Shown here: piece after piece, positions 1 through 9,407 of the stretch
How positions within the stretch are numbered: position 1 is the stretch's first letter
Layout: every line of letters starts with the position of its first letter
From: Leptospira ainlahdjerensis
GTDB lineage: Bacteria; Spirochaetota; Leptospiria; Leptospirales; Leptospiraceae
Assembly (NCBI RefSeq): GCF_016919175.1
Contig: NZ_JAFFPU010000033.1
Coordinates: forward strand, 62,001-126,000
DNA: 64,000 nt
Direction of reading: 5' to 3'
The notes under the pieces: generated by a model
What the model was told of the DNA's origin: nothing
The model's database searches: none
The model's input: the letters and a program-made list of their open reading frames with translations, nothing else
Translations under genes and position numbers: made by a program

Positions 1-994
1 AATTCTTATACCAATCAATTGTAAAAGAAACGGTCTCATCGATTTTCAAAACCGGTCTCCAGTTTAAATAAAATAGGGCCTTATCGCAAGATAACTTAAG
101 TAACTTGGCCTCTTTACCACCTTCCTTATGGTCCTCCGGGATCGACCAACGCACTTCTGGCCAGATTAATTTTATCTTATTAAGAAGTTCTAATACAGTT
201 TCGTTTACATTCGCGTCAGGACCGAAATTAAAGGCTTCTCCATTCAATCCGTCTTGATTCAGGTAGAGCCTTTTTCCCAAATCCAAGTAACCGCTTAGAG
301 GTTCTAAAACGTGTTGCCACGGTCTTGTCGCTAGTGGACTCCGAATTAAAACGGGTTCATTTTTTGACCACGCACGAATACAATCCGGAACGATCCTATC
401 TTCGGCCCAATCTCCGCCGCCGATTACGTTACCCGCTCTCGTTATTCCGATTCGCTGATCCGAATTTTCAAAAAAAGATTTATAGAACGAGTTCGCAACT
501 AAATCCGCACAACTTTTTGATCCGCTATATGGATCGTGACCAGCAAGTGCGTCTGTTTCTCTATAACCCCAAGGCCATTCGTCATTTCTATATGCCTTAT
601 CGCTCGTGATAAGTACCGCCACTTTGACAAAAGACTTACTTCGAATGATGTCGAGTAAATTTACCATACCCATTACGTTTGTCTCAAAAGTTTCTACAGG
701 ATCGCGATAGGACCTTTTTACTAGAGCTTGAGCCGCCATATGAAAAATGAATTCCGGTTTAAAATCGTCGATTACCTTTTCCAATCTCGATTTATCTCTG
801 ATGTCACCTAGGAAGTGTCCCATGTGATCTGCAAGGTTCATAAGTTCGAAATTGCTCGGAACTGTTGGAATGTCCTTCGAATAGCCAGCAACGGTTGCAC
901 CCAATAAATTCAACCAGGCGGATAACCAGGATCCTTTGAATCCTGTATGACCGGTTATTAATACTCTTTTGCCTTTGTATACATTTAGAAACAT
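1..994 (-). CDS. rfbG: CDP-glucose 4,6-dehydratase, C-terminus cut by window edge
   Basis: Extended short-chain dehydrogenase that would convert CDP-glucose to CDP-4-keto-6-deoxyglucose. The frame is open from the ATG at 994 to the window edge, giving 331 codons; the family is usually about 355-360 residues, so roughly 30 residues lie outside. Visible are the Rossmann motif TGHTGFKG (residues 14-21), the catalytic YSGSK (Y156, K160) and a downstream NVIGGGDWAEDR segment typical of RfbG. It lies 12 bp after rfbF, which makes its substrate. The rest of the CDP-sugar branch is probably beyond the left edge. Identity is strong; the final sugar is unknown. Confidence 0.93.
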   Translation of the reverse strand, partial: MFLNVYKGKRVLITGHTGFKGSWLSAWLNLLGATVAGYSKDIPTVPSNFELMNLADHMGHFLGDIRDKSRLEKVIDDFKPEFIFHMAAQALVKRSYRDPVETFETNVMGMVNLLDIIRSKSFVKVAVLITSDKAYRNDEWPWGYRETDALAGHDPYSGSKSCADLVANSFYKSFFENSDQRIGITRAGNVIGGGDWAEDRIVPDCIRAWSKNEPVLIRSPLATRPWQHVLEPLSGYLDLGKRLYLNQDGLNGEAFNFGPDANVNETVLELLNKIKLIWPEVRWSIPEDHKEGGKEAKLLKLSCDKALFYLNWRPVLKIDETVSFTIDWYKN

Positions 995-1006
995 TGTGCG
1001 TTCGAC

Positions 1007-1771
1007 CTATTTCCAAGGAGCCTTATTTTGAACCCATAGTTCTTCAAGAGTCTGTTTGTCGCGCAATGTATCCATGCACTGCCAAAAACCTTTGTGATGA
1101 AAAGCCATAAGTTGACCTTCCGTAGCTAAACTTTCAAGCGGGGATCGTTCAAACATTGTTGAATCATTTTCTATATAATCAATAACCTTCGGTTCTAAGA
1201 TAAAAAAACCACCGTTGATCCACCCTTCTCCCGCTTGCGGTTTTTCTTGAAACTGTATGATTTGATTGTTCTGAATCTCCAATTCTCCAAACCTTACAGG
1301 CGGACGGACTGCAGTAACGGTTGCCAACTTACCGTGAGAACGATGAAACTCCAACGCAGACTTGATATCCACATTGGACACCCCATCACCATAGGTAAGC
1401 ATAAAAGTACCATGATCTTTTAGCTGATCGCGTAATCTTAGAATGCGACCTCCGGTCATCGTGAGAGGTCCCGTATCGGATAACATTACGGTCCAATCTT
1501 CGGCTGTCGGGTTCGAATACGCGGTATTTCCGTTTTTTAAAGTAATTGTTAGATCGCTCATTCTTGCGTGATAATTTAGGAAATAATCCTTTATCACCTC
1601 ACCTTTGTAGCCAAGGGCAAGAATAAAGTCGTTAAAGCCATTCTTTTCGTATATTTTCATGATATGCCAAAGAATAGGCTTGCCTCCGATTTCAACCATT
1701 GGTTTCGGTTTAAGTATAGTCTCTTCACTCAAACGAGTACCAAGACCGCCGCACAAAATTACAGTTTTCAT
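1007..1771 (-). CDS. rfbF: Glucose-1-phosphate cytidylyltransferase
   Basis: Makes CDP-glucose from CTP and glucose 1-phosphate in the cytoplasm, the first step of CDP-dideoxyhexose and related pathways. The 254-residue length matches the family. The N-terminal nucleotide loop CGGLGTRL (7-14), the KPKPM element (21-25) and the GGFF segment near residue 190 are all present. It starts with ATG 9 bp after the preceding gene and is followed by rfbG, the usual RfbF-RfbG order. This pair gives the distal part of the locus a CDP-sugar branch separate from the CMP- and GDP-sugar branches upstream. Confidence 0.93.
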   Translation of the reverse strand: MKTVILCGGLGTRLSEETILKPKPMVEIGGKPILWHIMKIYEKNGFNDFILALGYKGEVIKDYFLNYHARMSDLTITLKNGNTAYSNPTAEDWTVMLSDTGPLTMTGGRILRLRDQLKDHGTFMLTYGDGVSNVDIKSALEFHRSHGKLATVTAVRPPVRFGELEIQNNQIIQFQEKPQAGEGWINGGFFILEPKVIDYIENDSTMFERSPLESLATEGQLMAFHHKGFWQCMDTLRDKQTLEELWVQNKAPWK

Positions 1772-1780
1772 TCTTAATTC

Positions 1781-3670
1781 CTAAAAATCTTTTAAATCCA
1801 ATAGTTCCTTCCACTTAGTTAATTCTTTATCTAAATGAAATATCATTCTACTTTGATCGATTCTTTTCGGAGAAAAACTTTGTGACTCAAGCGCCTTTGC
1901 TAATTCACGTCCGTCCGAAACGAACGTAACATTTTTAAGACCAAGCAGTGGACTCATATTCAAGGTCGTTCCGTCCAACATTGAAATAACAGGTACTCCC
2001 GCGCTAAATGCATCCAGGGAAGCCGAAGTAATATTACTTGTGTAAGCAATATCGACTTCGTTTAACAAATCACTCAAAGAATTGCATGTAACGGTAAAAT
2101 TTAATCCCGGAAACTCAGTGTTATCCACAGGATATGCCGGGTGAGCTTTTAATATAAATTCATACTTACGCTCCAAAGCGGGTAGCGCGTTTATCAAGGT
2201 TTGTATCTGCAAAATCGTTGCGCCGGGAAGATAATCAGTCAAAATTAGTACTCGGACAACCTTTTTCTTATTTCCTGTTCTGTGAACTTTAGTATTTGCA
2301 AGAATATGAATATATCGCAGAGCTTCAACTTCCCGAATTTGATCTTTCGGATACCTACCCTCTAAAAAAGCTTCAGAAGATTTAATCCCATTTAGAGCAA
2401 CTAAGTCCGGCATCGGCATAGCATTCTTAAAACTTCTTCTATCGCGAAAATACCGTAGATCCCAAAATCTTATCGTCGCGTGAGGAACACCGATAAGTGT
2501 ACCGTATCTCTTCTTTCTCCAAACATGTATAAGAGCCATTTCCCAAGCTTGGTTTTCCTGAAGATAAAAGCCTAATTTTTGAAAAGGTAAATTATCGAAA
2601 CAATTTTCGATCGAATTTAGAAAAAAAAGGTTCTGAACTGCGATCGCTCCCCTCAAGGAATTGAAAAAATCTGCCTTAATCAAAACCCAAAAATCAAAAC
2701 CTAAAAGCTCAGTCTTACAAAGGGAAGAAAATTCTCGGATCCGTATGCTCAGCATTAGTAATCGACAATAATCAAAGAAGGTTTTAAGAATCGCTTTTCG
2801 ATCAATAAAGCCTTCCAGAAAACTATGAGCTTCCGTTTTCTCAAGATTGAATTGTTCCAAAACGGATAATGCTTTTCTAGAGTTCGCAACCAAAGAATGT
2901 GGAATAAAGATATGCGACCAATGAGTCTTTACTCTAGCATTTCTCAGAAAATCGATTAAAATCGTCCAATAGTCAGATTTAAAAATAAATGGCTCGTTCT
3001 TGTTTAACTTGAGATGAAAAAAATAATCAAAAAAAGTAATGTGAGTGTTTTGGATCCTTTTTTCGGGTAGAGTTTGTTTTCTTAGGCTGTGGATCAGATA
3101 CAAATACCGAATCAGAGCGACGATAGCTTGTAGGGGATAAAATATTTTTGAATACAGACTGCGTATTGTAAATGATTTCGAGAAAAAAGGAGGTTTTTCC
3201 AAATCATGTTCGTAAAATTTAATATTCTTACTCTTGCAAAATTTTCTTACAACGCTCTTTAATAGATCATTGTCCGAACAAATTTCTATTCTATCAAATG
3301 AGGATGTTGCAAGAATTTCTTCCAAGGCAAGGAGTTTGACTAAATCTGTCATAAAGGAAGATTTTCCATAGTTTCCTTCGACAATTAAAGTCATCCACCA
3401 ATAGCTAAAGCCTGGACGAATCATCATCCAATCTACGATTCTTTTTTTCTGAATTCTTTTTTCACCTAAGTCATAAATTAATGAGTTGTATTTTTCTCTC
3501 AATCGATTGCGATTTTTATCTAGGTATTTCGGAATCGAATATTTCCTTTTCGATCTCTCTTCAAAATAGCTCTGCCAGAGATAACATTCACCCTCGAAAT
3601 CGGGAACTCTCGTTAGGTGATGTCGATCCCAAATGAGTACGGATTTCTTGTCTAAATCGGAGTTAAACAA
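1781..3670 (-). CDS. Putative surface-carbohydrate transferase, GT-B-like C-terminal half
   Basis: 629 residues with no family I can name with certainty. It resembles large proteins that occur in Leptospira O-antigen loci and are called surface carbohydrate biosynthesis proteins. The C-terminal half has a GT-B look: a KAHP element (508-511) followed by SNITSAS (545-551) and GVPVISML, the kind of HP-then-Ser arrangement seen in bacterial CMP-sialic-acid and Kdo transferases. The start is a TTG overlapping the preceding stop by 8 bp; no good ribosome site is visible. I infer a cytoplasmic glycosyltransferase. The donor is unknown. Confidence 0.6.
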   Translation of the reverse strand: MFNSDLDKKSVLIWDRHHLTRVPDFEGECYLWQSYFEERSKRKYSIPKYLDKNRNRLREKYNSLIYDLGEKRIQKKRIVDWMMIRPGFSYWWMTLIVEGNYGKSSFMTDLVKLLALEEILATSSFDRIEICSDNDLLKSVVRKFCKSKNIKFYEHDLEKPPFFSKSFTIRSLYSKIFYPLQAIVALIRYLYLIHSLRKQTLPEKRIQNTHITFFDYFFHLKLNKNEPFIFKSDYWTILIDFLRNARVKTHWSHIFIPHSLVANSRKALSVLEQFNLEKTEAHSFLEGFIDRKAILKTFFDYCRLLMLSIRIREFSSLCKTELLGFDFWVLIKADFFNSLRGAIAVQNLFFLNSIENCFDNLPFQKLGFYLQENQAWEMALIHVWRKKRYGTLIGVPHATIRFWDLRYFRDRRSFKNAMPMPDLVALNGIKSSEAFLEGRYPKDQIREVEALRYIHILANTKVHRTGNKKKVVRVLILTDYLPGATILQIQTLINALPALERKYEFILKAHPAYPVDNTEFPGLNFTVTCNSLSDLLNEVDIAYTSNITSASLDAFSAGVPVISMLDGTTLNMSPLLGLKNVTFVSDGRELAKALESQSFSPKRIDQSRMIFHLDKELTKWKELLDLKDF

Positions 3671-4661
3671 TCTGATTCTGATATTCTTCTTCGGGAACAG
3701 GGTTTAGCAATTCCTTACCACTGAAGAATCGAATGATTTCTTCGGCCGAACCTCGCTCCATCAGTAATCTGCAATCGTAAGAACAAGAGCCCATGTGTTC
3801 GGTCAAGATGATATTATCTAATTCGATCAGATTCCCTTTATAGGGTTCCGTTTCAAATACATCGATTGCAGCACCCGCAATTCTTTTTTGGATCAGTGCT
3901 TCATATAAATCAGATTCGTCGACAATGCCGCCGCGAGCTGTATTGATTAAGAAAGCCTCTTTTTGAAATAAATCGAATTCCTTCCGACCGATTAGATTTT
4001 TTGTTTTGCTAGTCAAAGGAACATGTAAGGAAATAAGATCCGCATTGCCGTAGATTTCTTCCTTTTCTACAAATTGAAATTCTATCTTACGAGATTCCAA
4101 AATTGAAGCCACCTCTTTTGTCTTATCCTTAAGATCATTGATTAAGATCTTTTTCGGCTTAAATTCAGAAAGGATTCGAATCACATTCATGCCGACACGG
4201 CCGGCACCGATAATTCCTATCGTGGATTCACCAAGTCTTTTTCCGGTAAACCTCGACCATCCTCCGGTCCTTAGCTCTTGATGAGCAAGAACCACTTTCC
4301 GAGTCAGAGTTACCATAAGACCGATAGTCAATTCGACCACTGCCATCGTCACCGCATCCGGAGTATATGCCACTGCAATCCTTCGATCTTTGCAGAGTTG
4401 TAATGGAACCGAATCTAATCCTATACCGACTCTGGAAATTATTTTCAATTTCGAATTTTTTTGAATGAGGGGCGTAAGATCTTCAGTCCCTGCGATAATT
4501 CCGTCGACATCCTTAGCAAACTCGGCTACTTCCAAAGGAGTTAATTTTCTTTTTAGAGGGTTTGTAAAGATTTCCAAACCGGCTTCTTCAAGGATTCTCA
4601 TCGGTTCCGAATCATAAAATCCGAACGGATATGTGGAGATAAAAATTTTATAGTGTTTCAT
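3663..4661 (-). CDS. D-isomer-specific 2-hydroxyacid dehydrogenase (SerA-like)
   Basis: 332-residue NAD-dependent 2-hydroxyacid dehydrogenase of the phosphoglycerate dehydrogenase type. The Rossmann motif GIIGAGRVGMN is near residue 148, INTARGGIVDE (about 239-249) supplies the conserved Arg, and the usual Glu and the His (TEHMGS, about 288) of the catalytic set follow. There is no ACT domain, so it is not a full SerA. In an O-antigen locus it could make or oxidise a hydroxyacid such as a glycerate-type substituent; that is inference. It starts with ATG and overlaps the next gene by 8 bp. Confidence 0.82.
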   Translation of the reverse strand: MKHYKIFISTYPFGFYDSEPMRILEEAGLEIFTNPLKRKLTPLEVAEFAKDVDGIIAGTEDLTPLIQKNSKLKIISRVGIGLDSVPLQLCKDRRIAVAYTPDAVTMAVVELTIGLMVTLTRKVVLAHQELRTGGWSRFTGKRLGESTIGIIGAGRVGMNVIRILSEFKPKKILINDLKDKTKEVASILESRKIEFQFVEKEEIYGNADLISLHVPLTSKTKNLIGRKEFDLFQKEAFLINTARGGIVDESDLYEALIQKRIAGAAIDVFETEPYKGNLIELDNIILTEHMGSCSYDCRLLMERGSAEEIIRFFSGKELLNPVPEEEYQNQIV

Positions 4662-4703
4662 AAAGTATCGATATCAAATTTTGCGCATACAATCTCTTGT
4701 AAG

Positions 4704-5666
4704 CTATTTTTTTGCAAAAACCCAAACGTGGGAGCTTAGTTTGTGACTCTTCAGAAAGGATTGAAATTCCTCTATAGCCTTCGATCCTCTCTTTTTTAGA
4801 ATCCTAAGAAAGTCGTTTTCATAACCACTATTAAATACGATGTCCACATCCAGCTCACCCGGCGTAAGAACCTCTACTTCGGAAAAGCCTGCGGCTTTAA
4901 ATGCTTTTTCAAAACCTTCTACACTCAAAAAATTAAGGTGATGCGGAGGAAATATGCTGTTGGATTTTTCTTGAAGAGTAAGAATATCGTATCCTTCGTA
5001 GCCGAGCCCAGTCAAAAGGCAATAACCGCCCGGCTTTACCAGTTTAAAAACTGAGTTTACGAATTTTGAAACCGAAAAAACATGCTCTACCACTTCCGAA
5101 GATATTACCAAATCAAACTTATCAGACCATTGACCTGAATTCTCAGCCGTAGTATTTAGAGTTTTGATTCCTTTTTTCCTTGAGACTTCTGCCATTTCCA
5201 AAGAAGGTTCAATTCCAAAAATCTCAACATCGACAAAAAAACGGCGAGCCTCTTCTAAAAAAATTCCGTATCCTGAGCCAACATCACAGATATTAGAGGG
5301 TTGAAAATTTCGTTTCTGAAAATATTCGAATATTCTTTGCGCCTTCGGCTTGAATAATTTTTCTCTCCTCGACTCGGCAACAGCCGGAAAAAAAACATTA
5401 GACCAATATCTGGAAGATTGGGCCGATACATAAAAATCGTCCAACATGTCTTCCGAAGGTCGAGGATTGCAGAACAAGCTTCCGCAGTCTAAACACAAAA
5501 CGTATACGTATTCGTTTTTCTGAATATGATTTTTACTATTTTTTGAATCACAAGCAGGACAGGCAATGGTAACAAACTCTTTTTTATCTAGAGTTTTAGA
5601 ATCCAATTCTACAAGTTTTAAATATGCGGACAATAATTCTTTAGGACGTATTTCGTTTTCTTTCAT
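4704..5666 (-). CDS. SAM-dependent methyltransferase with N-terminal zinc-ribbon
   Basis: 320-residue class I methyltransferase. Residues 35-65 carry two Cys pairs (CPACDS and CLDCGS), a zinc-ribbon-like segment common in sugar C- and O-methyltransferases. The SAM site motif DVGSGYGIFLEEA lies near 127-139, and a V(I/V)SSEVVEHV segment near 189 corresponds to post-motif I. The substrate is probably a nucleotide-activated or lipid-linked sugar. It sits between an acyltransferase and a hydroxyacid dehydrogenase. Start is ATG at 5666, 15 bp after the upstream stop. Confidence 0.8.
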   Translation of the reverse strand: MKENEIRPKELLSAYLKLVELDSKTLDKKEFVTIACPACDSKNSKNHIQKNEYVYVLCLDCGSLFCNPRPSEDMLDDFYVSAQSSRYWSNVFFPAVAESRREKLFKPKAQRIFEYFQKRNFQPSNICDVGSGYGIFLEEARRFFVDVEIFGIEPSLEMAEVSRKKGIKTLNTTAENSGQWSDKFDLVISSEVVEHVFSVSKFVNSVFKLVKPGGYCLLTGLGYEGYDILTLQEKSNSIFPPHHLNFLSVEGFEKAFKAAGFSEVEVLTPGELDVDIVFNSGYENDFLRILKKRGSKAIEEFQSFLKSHKLSSHVWVFAKK

Positions 5667-5681
5667 TTTAGAGTAGACTCA

Positions 5682-6281
5682 TTAATCTATTTTGATTTGG
5701 CCAAAGGTACGAATTACCTTCGCTGGATTTCCTGCCGCAAGACAATTCTCAGGAATCGATTTTGTTACGACACTCCCGGCTCCGATCACAGAGTTATTTC
5801 CAATCACAACTCCTTTTAAGATAATAACTTGACTTCCAATCCAAACATTGTCGCCGATGATAACATTCTCGTCTGATTCAAGATCAGGGTTGGAGAGTCG
5901 ATTTTCAGGCGGCCAAAGTGCATGAAACGAAGAGTCCATAATGACAACGTTTGGCGCAAGCATCGTATTGTTACCGATCTGAATGGTTTTTGATCTCGCA
6001 GTGATAGAAACTCCGTTCACTCCAACATTTTTTCCGATCAATAGTTGTGAGCCTGATGATAGGGTTTTCAATCTCGTCGGCGAAAAAATAGAAGAGGCGC
6101 TTGACCGAAAAGAATCGGAAACCGAAGTAAAATTTTCGCCAATCTCCATTCTACTGCCTGGAAATTTAGAAACAATCACCTTACCGAATATCGAAGGGTT
6201 TTTACCGACGCGAACCCTCCAGAGAAAGGTTTTAACTTTAAATGAAAAAAAACTTTCCCATTGAATCAAACTGAGCCACAT
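5682..6281 (-). CDS. Acyltransferase of the left-handed beta-helix (hexapeptide) family
   Basis: 199 residues with hexapeptide repeats from about residue 80 onward (IGNNTM, IGDNVW, IGSQVI, IGNNSV, IGAGSVV), ending in the usual CLAAGNPAKVIR loop found in LbH acetyltransferases. It probably O- or N-acetylates a sugar of the O-unit in the cytoplasm. The N-terminal 70 residues are less typical, with no membrane segment. Its promoter-proximal side is a 267-bp gap (6282-6548) in which I see no gene, only AT-rich sequence. The ATG at 6281 has a weak ribosome site, so the start is moderately sure. Confidence 0.82.
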   Translation of the reverse strand: MWLSLIQWESFFSFKVKTFLWRVRVGKNPSIFGKVIVSKFPGSRMEIGENFTSVSDSFRSSASSIFSPTRLKTLSSGSQLLIGKNVGVNGVSITARSKTIQIGNNTMLAPNVVIMDSSFHALWPPENRLSNPDLESDENVIIGDNVWIGSQVIILKGVVIGNNSVIGAGSVVTKSIPENCLAAGNPAKVIRTFGQIKID

Positions 6282-6548
6282 CTCAGAAAACCCGTATGTG
6301 AGTAAATTAAGAATATTCTATTTTTTTAATTTATCAATGATTCCCATAAATCATCCGTTTTTTCAAAATACACTTTCCGTATCAAATGCATTCAAACGCT
6401 ATCTTCGGATTAAAGAAAGTCAAGATCCAGACAGCTCTGAATTAAAAATTATCAATATTGTCAAAACCTTAGAAAACATAGAAGCGGCTTTTAGAATATG
6501 GTTCAATTTCAAAAAGAGATCTCCCTTTTTTATATTTACCAAGGGGTG

Positions 6549-7625
6549 TTACTTTCTTGAATACTCGGTTGAAAAGTATTCGGAAATCAAGCTCCGATTT
6601 TGTATATTCAACTCCAATTCCCTTACTTCTAACTTTCCGATTCCTCTGCTCAAAATACATGTCAGGTTTGCATTTACGTTTTTTTTGTCTTTATTAAGAA
6701 GATTACAATAATCATCGATCGAAAAGTCGGAGAAGCTTGCCTCCGGAAAATTTGCTTTTAGTAAAGCTCGAATAAAACTATAGTCGCTTTCAGGCATAAA
6801 ACCCAAACGATAAGAAAGAAAATTTGCGAGATCCATGCCGATCGTTACAGCCTGTCCATGATTGATTCTATAATTCGTTAGTGCTTCAATCGCATGCCCA
6901 AAAGTATGTCCGTAGTTAAATTTACGTCTTTCTCCGCGGTCAAACTCATCGATTTCGATGACTTTCTTTTTTATGGTAAGGCTTTCACGAATAAATTCGA
7001 TCAAAAGACTTCTATCCAAAAAAATCTCCTCACGCATCAAATGTAATTTATGAGCAAGGTCGGAAGAGCTATAAAGATAATAATGGTACATTTCTCCTAT
7101 GCCTGACTTAATATCGTCTTTCGTTAGAGAATTAAGAAATATAGAATCAATATAAATTTTATCTGGTGGATAAAAGGTACCTACTAAATTTTTTACACTT
7201 TTAAAATTAATTGAGGACTTTCCACCGATACAACTATCAGCCTGCGCAAGCAAAGTGGTCGGAATAAAAATCCAAGGAACCCCTCTGAACAAAATAGAGG
7301 CGGTAAAGCATACAATATCCTGAGTGATACCCCCGCCAATGGCGACGATACTACTATTTCGTTTGATTCCGCCTGTTACTAAATTTTCAATTAGCTTTTG
7401 TGCGGATTCTATATTCTTATTTTTCTCCTCTGCCTCGATCAAGAACAACCTCTTATCAAGTGCATCTATACCAACCCAATGTTTAAAATATAGAGAATAA
7501 ATTTTGCTATCAACTACGAAAAAAGTGTCCTCTCTGAGTAACACATTCAAAACATCGAAGATGTCCTTATTAAAAACAACCTCATAATTTTTTTGAGAAG
7601 ATTTTATCCGAATAAAATCAGACAT
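6549..7625 (-). CDS. Sugar phosphate cyclase, 3-dehydroquinate synthase-like
   Basis: 358 residues of the dehydroquinate synthase superfamily, NAD- and metal-dependent enzymes that cyclise C7 sugar phosphates. Visible are GGGITQD (about 97-103), PTTLLAQADSCIGGKSS (about 122-138), the metal Glu in GIGEMYHYY (about 176) and metal His residues in FNYGHTFGHAIE and INHGQAV. In AroB the Glu motif reads EVIK; here the Lys position is His, so plain dehydroquinate synthase is unlikely. Overlaps the next gene (SDR) by 8 bp. A cyclitol-forming role, possibly on sedoheptulose 7-phosphate, is inference. Confidence 0.78.
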   Translation of the reverse strand: MSDFIRIKSSQKNYEVVFNKDIFDVLNVLLREDTFFVVDSKIYSLYFKHWVGIDALDKRLFLIEAEEKNKNIESAQKLIENLVTGGIKRNSSIVAIGGGITQDIVCFTASILFRGVPWIFIPTTLLAQADSCIGGKSSINFKSVKNLVGTFYPPDKIYIDSIFLNSLTKDDIKSGIGEMYHYYLYSSSDLAHKLHLMREEIFLDRSLLIEFIRESLTIKKKVIEIDEFDRGERRKFNYGHTFGHAIEALTNYRINHGQAVTIGMDLANFLSYRLGFMPESDYSFIRALLKANFPEASFSDFSIDDYCNLLNKDKKNVNANLTCILSRGIGKLEVRELELNIQNRSLISEYFSTEYSRK

Positions 7626-8349
7626 TCACAAACCCCCCGTCAACAATGATATTCTGTCCGGTTAGATAGGTGTTGCAATCGCTTGCCAGAAATAAAACTA
7701 CTTTAGATATCTCTTCCGCTTTCGCCATTCTTCCGATTGGGATTTGCGACTCTAATTGTTTCATCTCCGATTCACTTAGATTTTTCTTTGTTAAATCGGT
7801 AAGGACAAATCCAGGAGAAACGGTATTTATTAGAACATTATACTTTGCCAATTCGTTTGAAGCAGAAACGGTAAGACCTCGAATCGCGTATTTAGTCATG
7901 GTGTAGATACTTCTTTTTTCGCGGCTAACCGACCCGAAAATTGAGGCAATATTGATAATTCTACCATACTCTTTTTTTTTCATCATTTTAGAAACGGTTC
8001 TCGTAATAAAAAAAGGAGCGTTCACGTTTACACTCAACATATCGTCCCAATCTTTTTCCAAAGTGTTTTCGATGTAATTTATCCTATTGATTCCCGCGTT
8101 ATTTATACATACATCGATCCTTTCTAAATTTTCCAGATAATTAATAAAATCCTTCAATGCATTCCGATTTTGAAAATCGACTGAATAGTAGATTAGATTT
8201 GGATGACGAAAATCGTCGTTTAATTCTGCTGAAGTGCCGGTGATGATCACTTTTCCACCTAACCCAAGAAAATCGGTCGCGAGTTGCTTACCAATTCCTC
8301 TACTTCCACCCGTCACAAGAATTAATTTTTCTTTATATGAAATTTTCAT
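7618..8349 (-). CDS. Short-chain dehydrogenase/reductase
   Basis: Classical SDR, 243 residues from the ATG at 8349. An upstream in-frame start exists but would overlap the preceding gene by 37 bp and add residues with no family counterpart. TGGSRGIG near residue 12, the NNAGI motif, catalytic Ser in NIASIFGS and YTMTK (Tyr and Lys) are present, with the C-terminal DGGFVNV end. It probably reduces or oxidises a sugar or cyclitol made by the adjacent cyclase. The gene contains an A9 run (T9 at 7972-7980 on the plus strand). Confidence 0.86.
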   Translation of the reverse strand: MKISYKEKLILVTGGSRGIGKQLATDFLGLGGKVIITGTSAELNDDFRHPNLIYYSVDFQNRNALKDFINYLENLERIDVCINNAGINRINYIENTLEKDWDDMLSVNVNAPFFITRTVSKMMKKKEYGRIINIASIFGSVSREKRSIYTMTKYAIRGLTVSASNELAKYNVLINTVSPGFVLTDLTKKNLSESEMKQLESQIPIGRMAKAEEISKVVLFLASDCNTYLTGQNIIVDGGFVNV

Positions 8350-8372
8350 TTGAATAAGATTACGCGCCCCAA

Positions 8373-9407
8373 TCAATTCGGATTCGAAATGGAATAGGCC
8401 TCTCTCCACTCTGGATCGGCATAATAAATCTGGTAGACTAGTTTCATAGTTTGATAAGCGTCTAAACTGGAACCCGTTTTTACAGGTTCGTTTTTCAGAA
8501 TGTGGTCGGTAAATTCGTTAATCTCGTCCCGCCATGAGTTATCTTCTAAGTAGTTGATCGTTTCAATTCTTGGATTTCCCCCCGATTCCAAATCCTTTGG
8601 ATAAATCGTCAAAGTTTCCTGCCCGTAAGATTTGGATCCAGATAGAATCCCCGACAACACGAGACTTCCCTCTCCTAAATTGATCTGTAAATTAAATCGA
8701 TGACGCCACTCCGTAGCAGTGGATTGAAACTGGATGATCACACCGGAACGGGACTTCATTAGTGCAAAAGCATTGTCCTCGACTTCAAGGTTCCAATAAC
8801 TATTGGAAATATAACTTTTAACCTCCTCCATTTCCCCGGCAAAGAGCCTTATCAAATCAACCATGTGGATTCCTTGATCCAATAGAATTCCGCCGCCGGC
8901 GATTTCTCGATTCGCTCTCCAACCGTTAGCCACATTCACGATAGCAGACTTACCATACACTCCTCGTATATTGATTACCTTTCCCATCTTACCCGAAGCA
9001 ACGATTTTCAGGGCTTCTAAAATGGAGTCATGGTATCGATGATTGAAACCGTATTTTAGCTTTAAATTCGGTAATTGTTTTTCTGCTTCTCGAACTTTTT
9101 CAATTTCCTGAAGATTTCTTCCCGGCGGCTTTTCACAGAAAACATGCAATCCCTTCTTCAATCCCAAAATCGTCGCTTCCGCAGCTACGTCGTTCGTTAA
9201 ACAAACGAGCAAGATGTCTAAATTTTCTTTTTCGATTAAATCGTGAAATCTCTGGTAAACTTTTAGATTTTCAGAGCTAAGAAAGCCGTCTTCCAAGCTC
9301 TTATCGCAAATCGCCGTCACGACAAGATTTGGATTTTGTTTAATAAACTGATGTCGTCGTTTTCCAACGACTCCGTAACCTGCTATTCCGACTTTTAGTT
9401 GATTCAT
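8373..9407 (-). CDS. Gfo/Idh/MocA-family sugar dehydrogenase
   Basis: 344-residue NAD(P)-dependent oxidoreductase. The N-terminal Rossmann motif is GIAGYGVVGKRR (7-18) and the conserved CEKPPGRN, with the catalytic-pathway Lys of the E-K-P motif, is near residue 91. The second domain contains GGGILLDQGIHMVDL (about 171-185) with the typical H-x3-D. Substrates in this family are sugars, nucleotide sugars or inositols. The start overlaps the preceding KdsB-like gene as ATGA, indicating coupled translation with it. Confidence 0.88.
   Translation of the reverse strand: MNQLKVGIAGYGVVGKRRHQFIKQNPNLVVTAICDKSLEDGFLSSENLKVYQRFHDLIEKENLDILLVCLTNDVAAEATILGLKKGLHVFCEKPPGRNLQEIEKVREAEKQLPNLKLKYGFNHRYHDSILEALKIVASGKMGKVINIRGVYGKSAIVNVANGWRANREIAGGGILLDQGIHMVDLIRLFAGEMEEVKSYISNSYWNLEVEDNAFALMKSRSGVIIQFQSTATEWRHRFNLQINLGEGSLVLSGILSGSKSYGQETLTIYPKDLESGGNPRIETINYLEDNSWRDEINEFTDHILKNEPVKTGSSLDAYQTMKLVYQIYYADPEWREAYSISNPN

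Noticed and set aside
6298..6711. 137-residue plus-strand ORF
   Set aside because: Overlaps the end of the cyclase gene antisense, with no family and no ribosome site; AT-rich gap only.
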